A DNA stretch of 64,000 nucleotides, from positions 930,001 through 994,000 of the forward strand of contig NZ_JACHDY010000002.1 of NCBI RefSeq assembly GCF_014201315.1, given 5' to 3'. Source of the stretch: Edaphobacter lichenicola (lineage in GTDB: Bacteria > Acidobacteriota > Terriglobia > Terriglobales > Acidobacteriaceae). The notes beneath the pieces are model-generated. The model saw only the letters and a list, made by a program, of their open reading frames with translations, ran no database searches and was not told the DNA's origin. The translations under genes were made by a program, and so were the position numbers. Positions 26,875 through 35,576 of the stretch are shown here, in pieces; position 1 is the stretch's first letter, and each line of letters opens with the position of its first letter.

Positions 26875-27486
26875 ATGCTTCGCTACGCCATCACCAGCCG
26901 CGCGCTCTACCCCGGCAGCGAGCAGGAAAAACAAGCCGCCCTCCTCCGCGAGGCCTCCCGATGGATCGCCGACGGCATCGACTTCATCCAGCTAAGAGAA
27001 AAAGACCTTCCCGCAGCCACGCTCGCGAACCTCGCCCGAAACCTGCTTGAGAATATAGCCCTGACCGCCAGCCCGACGCGACTCCTGATAAACTCTCGCC
27101 CCGACATCGCCTTGGCCACCGGTGCCCACGGTGTCCATCTCACCGCCTCGCCCGACGAGCTCTCCCCCGCCCAGATCCGCGACCTCTTCCACTCCGCCGG
27201 ACGTCCCAAACCCCTGATCACCCTCTCCTGCCACAGCCTCGCCGAGGTCCAGCGCGCCCGCCGCGAACAGGTAGACGCCATCGTCTTCGCCCCCGTCTTC
27301 GAGAAGCCCCTCGCCGACGGCCAGAAACTCCCCGGCCAGGGTCTCGACCAGCTACGCGCTGCCTGCATCGCCGCTGCCCCCATCCCGATCTTCGCGCTCG
27401 GCGGAGTCACCATCGAGAACGCGTCCGAATGCCTTGAGGCAGGCGCAGCCGGAGTCGCCGGAATCCGCCTCTTTCATCGCTCTTAG
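26875..27486 (+). CDS. thiE: Thiamine-phosphate synthase family protein
   Basis: 203 residues of the ThiE/TenI TIM barrel: FIQLREKDLPAATLANLARN, LLINSRPDIALATGAHGVHL (the family NDR..A..GAxGVHL motif), IVFAPVFEKPLADGQKLPGQ and PIFALGGVTIENASECLEAG (phosphate-binding). ThiE joins the hydroxymethylpyrimidine and thiazole phosphates to give thiamine phosphate; TenI-type proteins are related thiazole tautomerases. The SRPDIA variant of the NDR motif and the shortened length leave some doubt. The start at 26875 (MLRYAITSR) is used; the 58 upstream codons are not conserved. No TPP riboswitch is seen in the 188-bp upstream gap. Confidence 0.78.
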   Translation: MLRYAITSRALYPGSEQEKQAALLREASRWIADGIDFIQLREKDLPAATLANLARNLLENIALTASPTRLLINSRPDIALATGAHGVHLTASPDELSPAQIRDLFHSAGRPKPLITLSCHSLAEVQRARREQVDAIVFAPVFEKPLADGQKLPGQGLDQLRAACIAAAPIPIFALGGVTIENASECLEAGAAGVAGIRLFHRS

Positions 27487-27662
27487 AAACTATCCAGAAG
27501 ATGTCCCGCCTGACCGCTGAAACCCTCATGCCATAATTTAGGCTATCCGAAGAACCAGCCCAAATCCTGTCAAGCCCCCTACACACGAAAACCCGCGCCA
27601 ATCCAGCACAATCGCGTGGCGTATGAGTTATCTCCAGCCCGCTATAATAACTACAGATCAGA

Positions 27663-27697
27663 GAAAAAGCCTCGGGGAGTTTACCGAGGCCTTTTTA
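27663..27697. terminator. Terminator between thiE and plsX
   Basis: GCCTCGG / CCGAGGC stem (27669-27675, 27684-27690) followed by CTTTTTATTT, with AAAA on the other side, so usable from both strands. A TATAAT stands just upstream at about 27642-27647 without a convincing -35. The surrounding 27487-27861 holds no gene; it ends in a run of ten G at about 27828-27837. Confidence 0.75.
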
Positions 27698-27861
27698 TTT
27701 GCAATCAGCAACTCCCGCTAACTCGTTTGGTTTCAAGAATCTGCAAGTAACCCTTTTGATTTGACGTATTTGCAGACACTGCATCCGTCTAAACCATTAA
27801 TAATAAAAGACTTACACGCGGGTAATAGGGGGGGGGGTAGATGGCAGTCCGGAGAACGAAA

Positions 27862-28866
27862 CTAGGAAGGAAGCAGCGCCGCTTCAATGCCGGAGTTCAC
27901 CTCGGCCTGGGCGAACTCCGCGGCCACACGCACGCCGTTCATGATCGCCTTCTCATTCGACGACCCATGGCCTACGATGCAAACACCCCGCACGCCCAAC
28001 AGCACCGCACCGCCGTACTCCGAGTAATCCAGTCTCTTCTTGAACTCGGCAAAGGCCCGGCGCGACAGCAGCGCCCCAACCTGAGAGGTCACCGTGGACT
28101 TCAACGACTCGCGCAACGACGCACTCAGCAACTGGGCCGTCCCCTCAATCGACTTCAGCGCCACATTCCCCACAAAACCGTCGCACACCGCCACATCGCT
28201 GTGCCCGTTGAACAGGTCGCGACCCTCCACGTTCCCCTTGAAGTTGATCCCCTTCAAAGCGCGCAGCAGCGGCAGAGTATCACGAGTCAGAGCGTTGCCC
28301 TTCGAATCCTCCTCTCCAATCGAGAGAAGGCCAACGCGAGGGTTGTTGATCCTCAGGATGTTCTTGGCATACATGTGGCCCATCACGGCAAACTGGACCA
28401 GATTGTCCGGATCGCAGTCGACATTCGCCCCAACGTCCAGCAGCAACGAGGGAATGCGATGGACGGTCGGCAGAATCTGGGCCAGCGCAGGCCGGTCGAC
28501 ACCGGAAAGCATCCCCAGAACCATCTTGGCGGTAGCCATCGCCGCGCCGGTGTTGCCTGCGGTAAAGAACCCCGAGGCACGACCCTCGCGGACCATCTTC
28601 AGGCCCACCCGCATGGTCGAATCGCGCTTGGAGCGGACCGCCTGAGCGGCCTTGTCGTCCATCGTGATCCACTCGGTGGCAGGCACGATGAACACCGGAA
28701 GACGCTGTCCACGCAGCGCCTGCCGCAGAATCGGACGAAGCCTGTCCTCCGGGCCAACCAGGTGGACGCGAACGTCATACTGGCGCACAGCAAGGACGGC
28801 CCCGCGAACCTCTGGTTCGGGGGCCTTGTCGGAACCCATTGCGTCTACAACGATGTCAGTCGGCAT
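27862..28866 (-). CDS. plsX: Phosphate acyltransferase PlsX
   Basis: Makes acyl-phosphate from acyl-ACP, feeding PlsY in phospholipid synthesis. 334 residues. Motifs: VDAMGSDKAPEPEVRGA at the start, GFFTAGNTGAAMATAKMVLG and LLDVGANVDCDPDNLVQFA, and late VALKSIEGTAQLLSASLRES and YSEYGGAVLLGVRGVCIVGH. Complete and normal in length. It is the last gene of the yceD-rpmF-plsX unit; fabH, often next, does not follow before the terminator. Confidence 0.95.
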   Translation of the reverse strand: MPTDIVVDAMGSDKAPEPEVRGAVLAVRQYDVRVHLVGPEDRLRPILRQALRGQRLPVFIVPATEWITMDDKAAQAVRSKRDSTMRVGLKMVREGRASGFFTAGNTGAAMATAKMVLGMLSGVDRPALAQILPTVHRIPSLLLDVGANVDCDPDNLVQFAVMGHMYAKNILRINNPRVGLLSIGEEDSKGNALTRDTLPLLRALKGINFKGNVEGRDLFNGHSDVAVCDGFVGNVALKSIEGTAQLLSASLRESLKSTVTSQVGALLSRRAFAEFKKRLDYSEYGGAVLLGVRGVCIVGHGSSNEKAIMNGVRVAAEFAQAEVNSGIEAALLPS

Positions 28867-28899
28867 CAGCAGGGAAGAGCAGGGTTTGAGGGGAAGATA

Positions 28900-29085
28900 T
28901 TAGCTGGCTTCTTTGGTCACGAGAACGTCGCGGCCCTTGTACGTACCGCACTTGCGGCAGGCACGATGGGGAAGCTTGCGCTCGTGGCAGTTGGGGCACT
29001 CGGAGAGGCCGGTGGGGGTCAAAAAGTCGTGGCTGCGGCGCTTGGCAGTCCGTTGCTTGGAGTGGCGCCGTTTCGGATTAGGCAT
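28900..29085 (-). CDS. rpmF: 50S ribosomal protein L32
   Basis: 61 residues: MPNPKRRHSKQRTAKRRSHD followed by a zinc ribbon CPNC..CRKC. This is the typical zinc-binding L32. The ATG at 29085 has GGGA upstream; a ten-codon extension beyond it is not conserved. It lies between yceD and plsX, the standard arrangement in bacteria, and is probably one transcript with them. Confidence 0.95.
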   Translation of the reverse strand: MPNPKRRHSKQRTAKRRSHDFLTPTGLSECPNCHERKLPHRACRKCGTYKGRDVLVTKEAS

Positions 29086-29154
29086 TGCAGTATCCCTTTC
29101 AATCGGCCGCGGCAATCACGCAAAAAACACGCAGTCGACGAGGCAAAAACTTGA

Positions 29155-29721
29155 TTAGTGCTTCAGCTCGAGCTTGTCGGTCAGAGTCCCCAGACCCGCA
29201 AGCGCATTCCAACGCGGATCAGCCGGAGCCTCCTCGCAGGAGCATTTCGCTTGATTCAGGTTCTGACCACAGCGCGGGCAAAGCCCCTTGCAGTCTGCCG
29301 TACAGAGGGTACGACTCGGCAGGGAGAGTAACACCTGCTCGCGCACCACATCCTCCAGCAAAAGACCGCTCTCTTGATAATACCCGATTTCGGTCTCATC
29401 CGCAGTAATAGAACGCTCCCCGGCATCCGCATCGGCGGATTCGGGACGAAAGATGAGGTCGAAATCGCCCGTAAGCGGCACCTTGACCGGGTCGACGCAC
29501 CGCGCACAGAGAATCTCGAAGTCCGCACTGTAGTTCGCCCGCAGCCGGATATCGTTCACATGCGAGCTGGAGCTGCGGTGCTCAATCAACAGGTCTGCGA
29601 CGCCGTTGACGGGCAGCGGCCCGACCTGCCGGATATCGGAGGCATAGTCCAACGCCCCTGGAGCGATGACTTCATTGAATTCAAGGGGTTCGTCTACGAG
29701 TTGGAGCGGAGTAATCAGCAC
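29155..29721 (-). CDS. yceD: YceD/DUF177 ribosome-associated protein
   Basis: 188 residues of the DUF177 family, which is needed for normal 23S rRNA levels in plants and bacteria. It carries CARCVDPVKVPL in the middle and the C-terminal cysteine cluster CTADCKGLCPRCGQNLNQAK ending CSC, a likely zinc site. The GTG at 29721 is the only suitable start. Its stop is about 70 bp from rpmF. It heads the conserved yceD-rpmF-plsX operon; copy B of the palindromic repeat lies in its 5' region. Confidence 0.88.
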   Translation of the reverse strand: MLITPLQLVDEPLEFNEVIAPGALDYASDIRQVGPLPVNGVADLLIEHRSSSSHVNDIRLRANYSADFEILCARCVDPVKVPLTGDFDLIFRPESADADAGERSITADETEIGYYQESGLLLEDVVREQVLLSLPSRTLCTADCKGLCPRCGQNLNQAKCSCEEAPADPRWNALAGLGTLTDKLELKH

Positions 29722-29756
29722 ATCGTTAAGGGTAGCAGGTTCCAGCCACAGATCAA

Positions 29757-29936
29757 GTCCTGCCGGACGGGCCCACTGCGCGTGGGGCGGTCACTTCGCG
29801 ACGCGTATACCGCTTCGCCCCGGCGCTCCCGTTGGTCGCGAGGGAAGATTGATTCCGACCAACGGGAGGACCACGCGAAGCTCTAAAAAGGCGTGCGAAC
29901 GCCCGCCCTCCGCGCAGGAGGCCCGTCCGGCAGGAC
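29757..29936. repeat. Long palindromic intergenic repeat, copy B
   Basis: Core 13-bp inverted repeat CTCCCGTTGGTCG (29826-29838) and complement (29856-29868) with a 17-base loop, identical in arm and loop length to copy A. Left flanks share GCGGTCACTTCG and GTATACC. Outer ends form a second inverted repeat, GTCCTGCCGGACGGGCC against GGCCCGTCCGGCAGGAC, near both borders. It lies between the yceD start and the 3' end of the catalase-related gene. Confidence 0.8.
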
Positions 29937-29944
29937 AGAAGCTT

Positions 29945-30886
29945 CTAAGCAGCCCGTCGCCGACGCCCGCTCAGCAGATAAATCGCCGCCCTCAGCTCCA
30001 ACAACGGATCGTCCGATGGCTCGATCCCCCCCACCCGCGGAATCGGATCGAAGATGATCTGCTGCTGCTCCTGCGCGTTATCGGCTACCAGCGCCGTCAA
30101 AGCGAAGCTGCCGAGTTCAACAACTTTTCGATCTTCCGGCCAATGATTGGTCGCGTCGTCCACCACATCGCCATCGTTCGCAAGCTGCACCAGGATCTTG
30201 AACTTGATTGGCCCTTTCGCAACACGCTCCGCGATCTCATCCATCAGGTAGTTCGGGTCCTTAGCAGCAGCCGCAGCATCATCCAGATGATCGTTCCCAG
30301 CCTCAGGAACGATCCGATAGCGTCCAAACCAACTGACTCCATCCTTATTGGTGAACTTCATCGCGGTTACACCAAAGTAGCTCTCGCGAGCAAAGCTCGA
30401 AGGCGCAGGCTTCGGCGCCTGAACGAACGCAAGCGCCTTCGGATGCGAACCAAGAAACGCCTCAAGCGGAGAACCTGCCAAATTCTTAGGGTCACTCGTC
30501 GCAAGAGCCTTCAGTAACTCCAGAAACTCCGGCCCTGTTCTCGTCGGAAAGCCATCCGTCGAATGACAGACGATATCGGTGTGAACGTGTTCCGCAAGGT
30601 TGAACCGAATCGCGAGTCCTCGGGGATTTGCATTCGGATCGTTATCAGGCACCAGCGGAATGCCTGTCGAGTCGGAGAATCGCACCGTCACTGGAGTCGA
30701 CTGCCGCGAGATGTGCGGCGCTTTCGTAAGTGTGGCCGCCTCAGCAGAAGGCGTAAACGTCCCAGTCAGCATTATGCCCTTGGCATGGGCGGGTCGAAAG
30801 CCCGGGTTCAATCCGAAGATTGTGTCGAACTGCTGCAGCAGTTGCTGGCTCAATGCGATTATCTTTTCGTCGGTAGGAAGCGGCAT
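29945..30886 (-). CDS. Catalase-related haem peroxidase
   Basis: 313 residues of the short catalase-like family (SrpA-type), which lacks the large catalase C-terminus. The distal His stands in FRPAHAKGIMLTGTFTPS; VTVRFSDSTGIP, NPRGLAIRFNL and TDIVCHSTDGFPTRTGPEF follow; the proximal haem-ligand Tyr is likely in RAAIYLLSGRRRR at the end. Such proteins use organic peroxides or hydrogen peroxide with an electron donor. The ATG at 30886 has GAGGAGA upstream. Usually cytosolic; no signal peptide. It is divergent from the SDR gene. Confidence 0.85.
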   Translation of the reverse strand: MPLPTDEKIIALSQQLLQQFDTIFGLNPGFRPAHAKGIMLTGTFTPSAEAATLTKAPHISRQSTPVTVRFSDSTGIPLVPDNDPNANPRGLAIRFNLAEHVHTDIVCHSTDGFPTRTGPEFLELLKALATSDPKNLAGSPLEAFLGSHPKALAFVQAPKPAPSSFARESYFGVTAMKFTNKDGVSWFGRYRIVPEAGNDHLDDAAAAAKDPNYLMDEIAERVAKGPIKFKILVQLANDGDVVDDATNHWPEDRKVVELGSFALTALVADNAQEQQQIIFDPIPRVGGIEPSDDPLLELRAAIYLLSGRRRRAA

Positions 30887-31046
30887 CGTTATTTCTCCTC
30901 ATCACAATCTACTGGACTCTGATTCAACCAAAGTTACAACCGACTCTTTCCTCTGCTAATTGCTCGCGCAAGAGTACACAGGTCTACCGCTGTGGAACGA
31001 AGAAAAAGTTCGCATCTTTACCAACCCCTTGCTACGTCCAATACCG

Positions 31047-32030
31047 ATGAGCAAGAAGTGGCAAGCATCAGACATTCCATCGCTCGCAGACAAGCGGGTT
31101 CTGATCACCGGAGCGAACAGCGGTATCGGCTATCATGCCGCTCTAAAACTCGCCCGCAAGGGTGCTCACGTCATCTTTGCCTGCCGCGATCAGAGACGAG
31201 GCGAAGCAGCCCTGGCCCGTATGGAAGCCGATTCGCCGGGCTTGCGCACCGAACTGGCAATTCTTGACCTCGCTTCTCTCTCTTCCATCCAGCATTTTGC
31301 GGCCGCGGAGCTCGCGCAACATCGTCCGCTGCACCTGCTTATCAACAACGCCGGCGTCATGGCTCCGCCCCGTCGTATGGAGACAGCCGATGGCTTCGAG
31401 CTGCAATTCGGCACTAACGTTTTAGGCCACTTCGCTCTTACCGGACTTCTTATGCCCGCGCTTCAGGAGGCTGCCGCTGTATCTTCTGCCGATGCTGCCG
31501 GAAGACCTCGGGTAGTGACCATTGCGTCGATTGCGCACAAGCGAGGACGCATAAACTTCGACGATTTAAACTCAAAGCGAAAATACTCTCCTATGGGCGC
31601 TTATCAACAATCAAAGCTCGCTAATCTCCTGATCGCCTTCGAGCTGGACCGTCGCCTGCGAGCTGCGAACTCACCCATCATGAGCGTCGCGGTGCACCCT
31701 GGTGTTGCGAATACAAACCTCTTCCAGTCGGGCGAATACTCGGCAGCTGAAAAGAGCTTCCGCATGATCCTGGGTCATGTTATTGGCATTGCTCTCAACA
31801 CAGACTCCGAAGGGGCTCTCCCAACGCTCTATGCTTCAACAGCTCTTGATGCAAGGGACGGTGGATACTATGGTCCACAAGGCTTTCAGGAGATGCGTGG
31901 TGATGAAGTAGGACCAGCAAAGATAGCTGCACAAGCGAACGACGCCGCCGCTGCAATTCGCCTGTGGCAAGTCTGCGAAGAAATGACAGGACTTAAATTC
32001 TTTAGAGCTGTAGTCGATGTCGCCTCGTGA
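31047..32030 (+). CDS. Short-chain dehydrogenase (retinol-dehydrogenase-like)
   Basis: 327 residues. SDR motifs: TGANSGIGYHAALKLARKG (NADP-binding TGxxxGxG), NNAGVM, then VVTIASIAHKRG with the catalytic Ser region, and YQQSKLAN (Y-x-x-x-K). VAVHPGVANTNLF gives the substrate-loop Pro. The sequence resembles the RDH/WWOX-like SDR branch. Start at 31047 (MSKKWQASDI); the frame before it, from 30960, is not conserved and has no ribosome binding site. Oxidoreductase of unknown small substrate. Confidence 0.85.
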   Translation: MSKKWQASDIPSLADKRVLITGANSGIGYHAALKLARKGAHVIFACRDQRRGEAALARMEADSPGLRTELAILDLASLSSIQHFAAAELAQHRPLHLLINNAGVMAPPRRMETADGFELQFGTNVLGHFALTGLLMPALQEAAAVSSADAAGRPRVVTIASIAHKRGRINFDDLNSKRKYSPMGAYQQSKLANLLIAFELDRRLRAANSPIMSVAVHPGVANTNLFQSGEYSAAEKSFRMILGHVIGIALNTDSEGALPTLYASTALDARDGGYYGPQGFQEMRGDEVGPAKIAAQANDAAAAIRLWQVCEEMTGLKFFRAVVDVAS

Positions 32031-32266
32031 TCCTGATAAGGATCTCGACAATTGCACGCTGACGCGGTCTCGCTCGAGCGAACTACTCAGCGACTCACTT
32101 CGATACGGTTATGGACAGTATCGCTCCACGTAATGGATCCACAGTTAGATCTACACTGGCGTAGTGTCAAGAATGCCGCAAAAACGGCAACTAGCGCATT
32201 TTTTACAAATACAACAGCGGTCTTCAGAACTTCAATTCCGGAAAGCTGATTTTTACCATCGAAGAA

Positions 32267-32299
32267 ACTCACGCGGACCTGAGTTCGGTCCGCGTGAGT
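32267..32299 (-). terminator. Terminator of the pseudogene
   Basis: A 13-bp perfect hairpin (ACTCACGCGGACC at 32267-32279 with its complement at 32287-32299) followed on the minus strand by TTTCTTC. It lies 18 bp beyond the fossil stop codon. Confidence 0.6.
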
Positions 32300-32316
32300 C
32301 GGATGCGACATTGCTG

Positions 32317-33302
32317 CTACTGAACCACAAGGGCCAACTTTTGAGAGACTGTCGTGTTCCCGGCTGCGGCCGTGACGGTTAACGCATAGGTACCAGGGGG
32401 TCACTGCAGGACTTACAGGTTGCGAACTTTCTTTGGAACCACCTCTACAAGCAGTGAGAGTGATCAGTAGTGCACTCGCTGCACAGAGCATCTGGATTTT
32501 AGAGGAGTTCCACTTGCGGGCGGGGAGACGCTTGCGCACGAGCAGGAATATTGGCGCGGTGAAGAGTGAAAACAGACCGAGACCGGCCACGATGGTATCT
32601 GATAGGCCGTCTGAACTGAGGTAGAGATTGTCACAGCGAAGTTAGCCGAACCTCCTCTTGGCAGGGTCACAGTTGATGGAACGATTAAACATGACGCATT
32701 TTGTGGAGCGCCGGAACAGGTGAGCGCGACCGTACCACTAAATCCGGGGGTGCCCGAAAGAGAAAGATTGTAAGTCGCGGCCTGTCCACTCGCTACCGTA
32801 GTAGTTGTGGCGCCTCCCGTGCCAACGCCAATTGTCAACGGCTGTACTCCAGTGCCACTCAAGGCGACTGTTTGGGGGCTGCCCGTTGCGTTGTCACTCA
32901 CCGTGAGCGTGCCGTTGCGTTGTCCTATGACGGTGGGAGTGAAAACGATCAAAACCTGGCATGTGGCGTTTACCGCCGGCGTCCTCCGCAGGTATTCGTC
33001 TGTGAAAAGTCCCCGCTTGCCACAACGCCGGAAATACTCAAGACTGCTGTTCCAGTGTTGGTCAGAGTGATCGCCTGAGCAGAACTGGACGTTCCCAGAG
33101 CGATGTTGCCAAAATCCACCGACGTAGCTGAAGAGGTAAATTGAGGGATCGCTGCCATGATGGTGAAGACCTGAGTAGAGGAGGTCCCACCACCAGGCGC
33201 TGGATTCGTCACCGTGACTTGAGCGGTCCCGCTTTGGGCTAAATCGGAAGCGGGTACCAACGCGGCGAGTTGGGTGCTGCTTACATACGTCACCGCCAGC
33301 AT
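32317..33302 (-). pseudogene. Frameshifted choice-of-anchor / Ig-like surface protein fragment
   Basis: Reading the minus strand from 33300, an IPT strand (VTYVSSTQLAALVPASDL) leads to a choice-of-anchor D domain (VDFGNIALGTSSSAQAITL...FSQTNTCG). There the frame is lost; the continuation VNATCQVLIVFTPTVIGQRN is in another frame. It runs through TVSDNATGSPQTVALSGTG and an Ig-like domain to about 32600, where the frame changes again; VAGLGLFSLFTAPIFLLVRK (a membrane anchor) follows, and a third shift is needed to read GTYALTVTAAAGNTTVSQKL to the original stop at 32317-32319. At least three indels; the 5' part is missing. Clearly decayed unless the assembly is poor here. Confidence 0.75.
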
Positions 33303-33950
33303 GCCTGTCACAAGCTCCGCCATCTCACCTGATGGAAAATACCTCGCATTCACCGACAAATCCGGAATGTATTTGCGGCAGGTCGAAGGTGGAGAAACGC
33401 ATAAGCTCTCGTTTCCAGAAGACTCCCCCCTTGCTCATATCGAAGGCTGGTTTCCGGACAGCGTGCATCTTGTTGTCTCCTCTTGCACCGAAGGCACAAG
33501 AAATACAAGTAGCCTCTGGCGAGTATCCACGATGGGTGGAACGCCGATAAAACTGAATGGCGCTGGCTCATTTGCCCGGGTTTCTCCGGACGGTTCACAG
33601 ATAGCTTTCCTTCAAGCCGGGCTCGGTCGAAGTGAACTGTGGTTGATGAGTTCAGACGGCGAAGCGCCTCACAAAATCGTCGGCGCTGACGAATCCGACG
33701 AGCAATACCTAAGTCCTGTTGCCTGGTCGCCAGACAGCAGGCGAGTCGCGTACGTCAGGAGAACCATTCATCTGTGGGGTAGAGACACTGCAACGATCGA
33801 GATCTTTGATCTTGCAAGCGGACGAACAGATCGCTTGATCTCGAATCCGGCCCTCGGCCAATTGCTTGCCTGGCCCCAGGAGAAGTCGCTGATTTACACG
33901 CGCAGTGAAGATGCGCCCAATGAAAAATACTCCAATCTCTGGCGCACACA
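33303..33950 (+). pseudogene. Fragment of a WD40/PD40 propeller from a regulator
   Basis: The frame reads SSAISPDGKYLAFTDKSGMY, then IKLNGAGSFARVSPDGSQIA, AWSPDSRRVAYVRRTIHLWG and IEIFDLASGRTDR, the PD40/TolB-type repeats found at the C-terminus of acidobacterial Ser/Thr kinases or winged-helix regulators. Both ends are artificial: the left joins an opposite-strand fragment at about 33302, the right runs into the TonB-receptor fragment at about 33950. No start codon or DNA-binding/kinase domain is present, so it is not a functional gene. Confidence 0.65.
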
Positions 33951-35190
33951 ACCAGACTCGCAGGGTTCGGGGACGTGCGGATATCAACCTCTCGCCGAGT
34001 TGGACAGTGTCAACGGGCTCGGGTTTCTCTTACTCATTCGGCGGCGTTCCAGCCTATTGCCCGGTCATACTTCTGGACTACTCGGGAACACTTCTCTGCG
34101 AGCAATACAGTCAGGTTTACACCCAGGAAAACTACAGTAATGATGTCGGCGTTCGTGGCAAGTTCAGGACTGGTTCTCTCACTCATTCTGTTGTCGCCGG
34201 ATGGAACCGTATGCAGCAAACAGGAAGCTACCAAGAAACCAATGACCTCGGTCCATCCCAACCTTACAATCTCTACACGCAATATCGCCCGAATGCTCGT
34301 AACATCATTCTTCCCGAATCGCCGCCTATAGTCTTGAGAGACAACCATAGCACCAAGGGTTGGTATCTCGGCGATACCATCGGCATGGTACGTGACAAAC
34401 TGTTAGTGACAGGTGGCTTCCGCAGATCGACTGTCAGGCTGCAAGACAATTTTCTCGATAACATGCCGTCACCAAGTCTCTATCTTAAGAGTGCGTTCAC
34501 CCATGCGGCTGCGTCGCTGTTTCAGGTAACACCCGAATATTTCGCTCTATGGCAATTTCATCCAGGCGCTGGAGCCTGGAGCCGTTGCTCCTCCCGAGAC
34601 AAAGAATGCCGGGCAGGTATTTCCGCCAGCCATCAGCAATCAGGTTGAAGCAGGACGAAAGTTCATTTTGGCAGATGGGCTGGAACGATCGCCTTTTACC
34701 GCATCAGCGAAGCCTACGGCGTGGTGAGCGCCGTTACCGATCGCCAACTTTCACACAGAATGGGCGCGAGGTAGATGAAGGGATAGAGATCAGTTTTACG
34801 GGAGATGTCGTTCCCAGCCTTCACGCGATACTCTCCGTGAGCTTCATCAACTCCAGGCAGCGCTCTACTGGCATTCCGGATACGGAGGGGAAAAGTGTCT
34901 CTTCAGTGCCGAGCGCAGCGGAGCGCGTCAGACTTGAGTTGGGAGGTTTTTCACGTCAAAAACCTGATGCTCATTTGCAACTTGATTCAAAACGGGTCCG
35001 CCCCATTCGATGACATCAACAGCTATCACATGCCCTCGTGGACAACGCTGGATTTGGGAGCACGGTACGTATTCGGTCGCGAAAAGACGATGGCGATCCT
35101 GGCAGGTAACAAACGTCTCCGACAGTAAGTTTTGGACCTCAGGTTTTCGGGCGGACTCACTCCCTCTGGCCACCTGCGGTAAATCTTACG
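33951..35190 (+). pseudogene. Fragments of a TonB-dependent (siderophore-type) receptor
   Basis: Successive frames give parts of an outer-membrane receptor barrel: RADINLSPSWTVSTGSGFSY, VAGWNRMQQTGSYQET, NISLYGNFIQALEPGAVAPP, FTQNGREVDEGIEISFTGD, then SYHMPSWTTLDLGARYVFG and VSDSKFWTSGFRADSL. Each is in a different frame from the last, so at least four frameshifts are needed, and the N-terminal plug is absent. The order of the pieces is that of the ancestral gene, so it is decay of one copy rather than shuffling. The end at about 35190 is where similarity fades. Confidence 0.7.
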
Positions 35191-35391
35191 ATCTCGAAGG
35201 TTCTAACTATCATCTTCTGGATTCCAGATGAGCCACGTGCAATGTATCCACTCGGCCGAGAACCAGCTTATTGGACAAGTTTGATTGTTGCCAATTTGAC
35301 TCGTTACGGCCTTCTCAATGAGCGCATAATCGCCGAGGCACTCACCGATAGGCTTTCCTCCAACGCGAACGCAACGAGAGTCGCTCGTGTA

Positions 35392-35490
35392 GAGTTCGAA
35401 ATAGAAAGAATGGGTTCTACTGTAAGCTGCTCAAAACAGAGGGGCAAATGAATGGTCGGCCCTTGTAGACGATTTTCGAACTTTTTAGCT
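35392..35490. repeat. Diverged copy of the island boundary (old att-like site)
   Basis: The first 50 bp (GAGTTCGAAATAGAA.. ..GCTGCTCAAAACAGAGG) match 39941-39990 closely, in the same orientation. The sequence after it, AATGGTCGG..GTAGACGATTTTCGAAC, resembles a worn version of the tRNA-Pro 3' end that makes up attL at 39999-40043. The two copies flank the giant IPT protein gene. Confidence 0.5.
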
Positions 35491-35576
35491 TCCACACCCT
35501 AACATTCCCGGACCTACTATCGCCAAAGGAGGGACAACCGAGCTTTCGGTTGTCCCTCTCGCTTGGGTCGCTTTCT

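Noticed and set aside
27640..27700. A small RNA gene from the TATAAT at about 27642 to the terminator at 27697
   Set aside because: The expected transcript would be only about 40 nt and there is no -35; better explained as a terminator region with a chance TATAAT.
27828..27837. Run of ten G and the run of ten C near 58309
   Set aside because: Simple homopolymers in gene-free DNA, likely to vary by slippage and error-prone; no function inferred.
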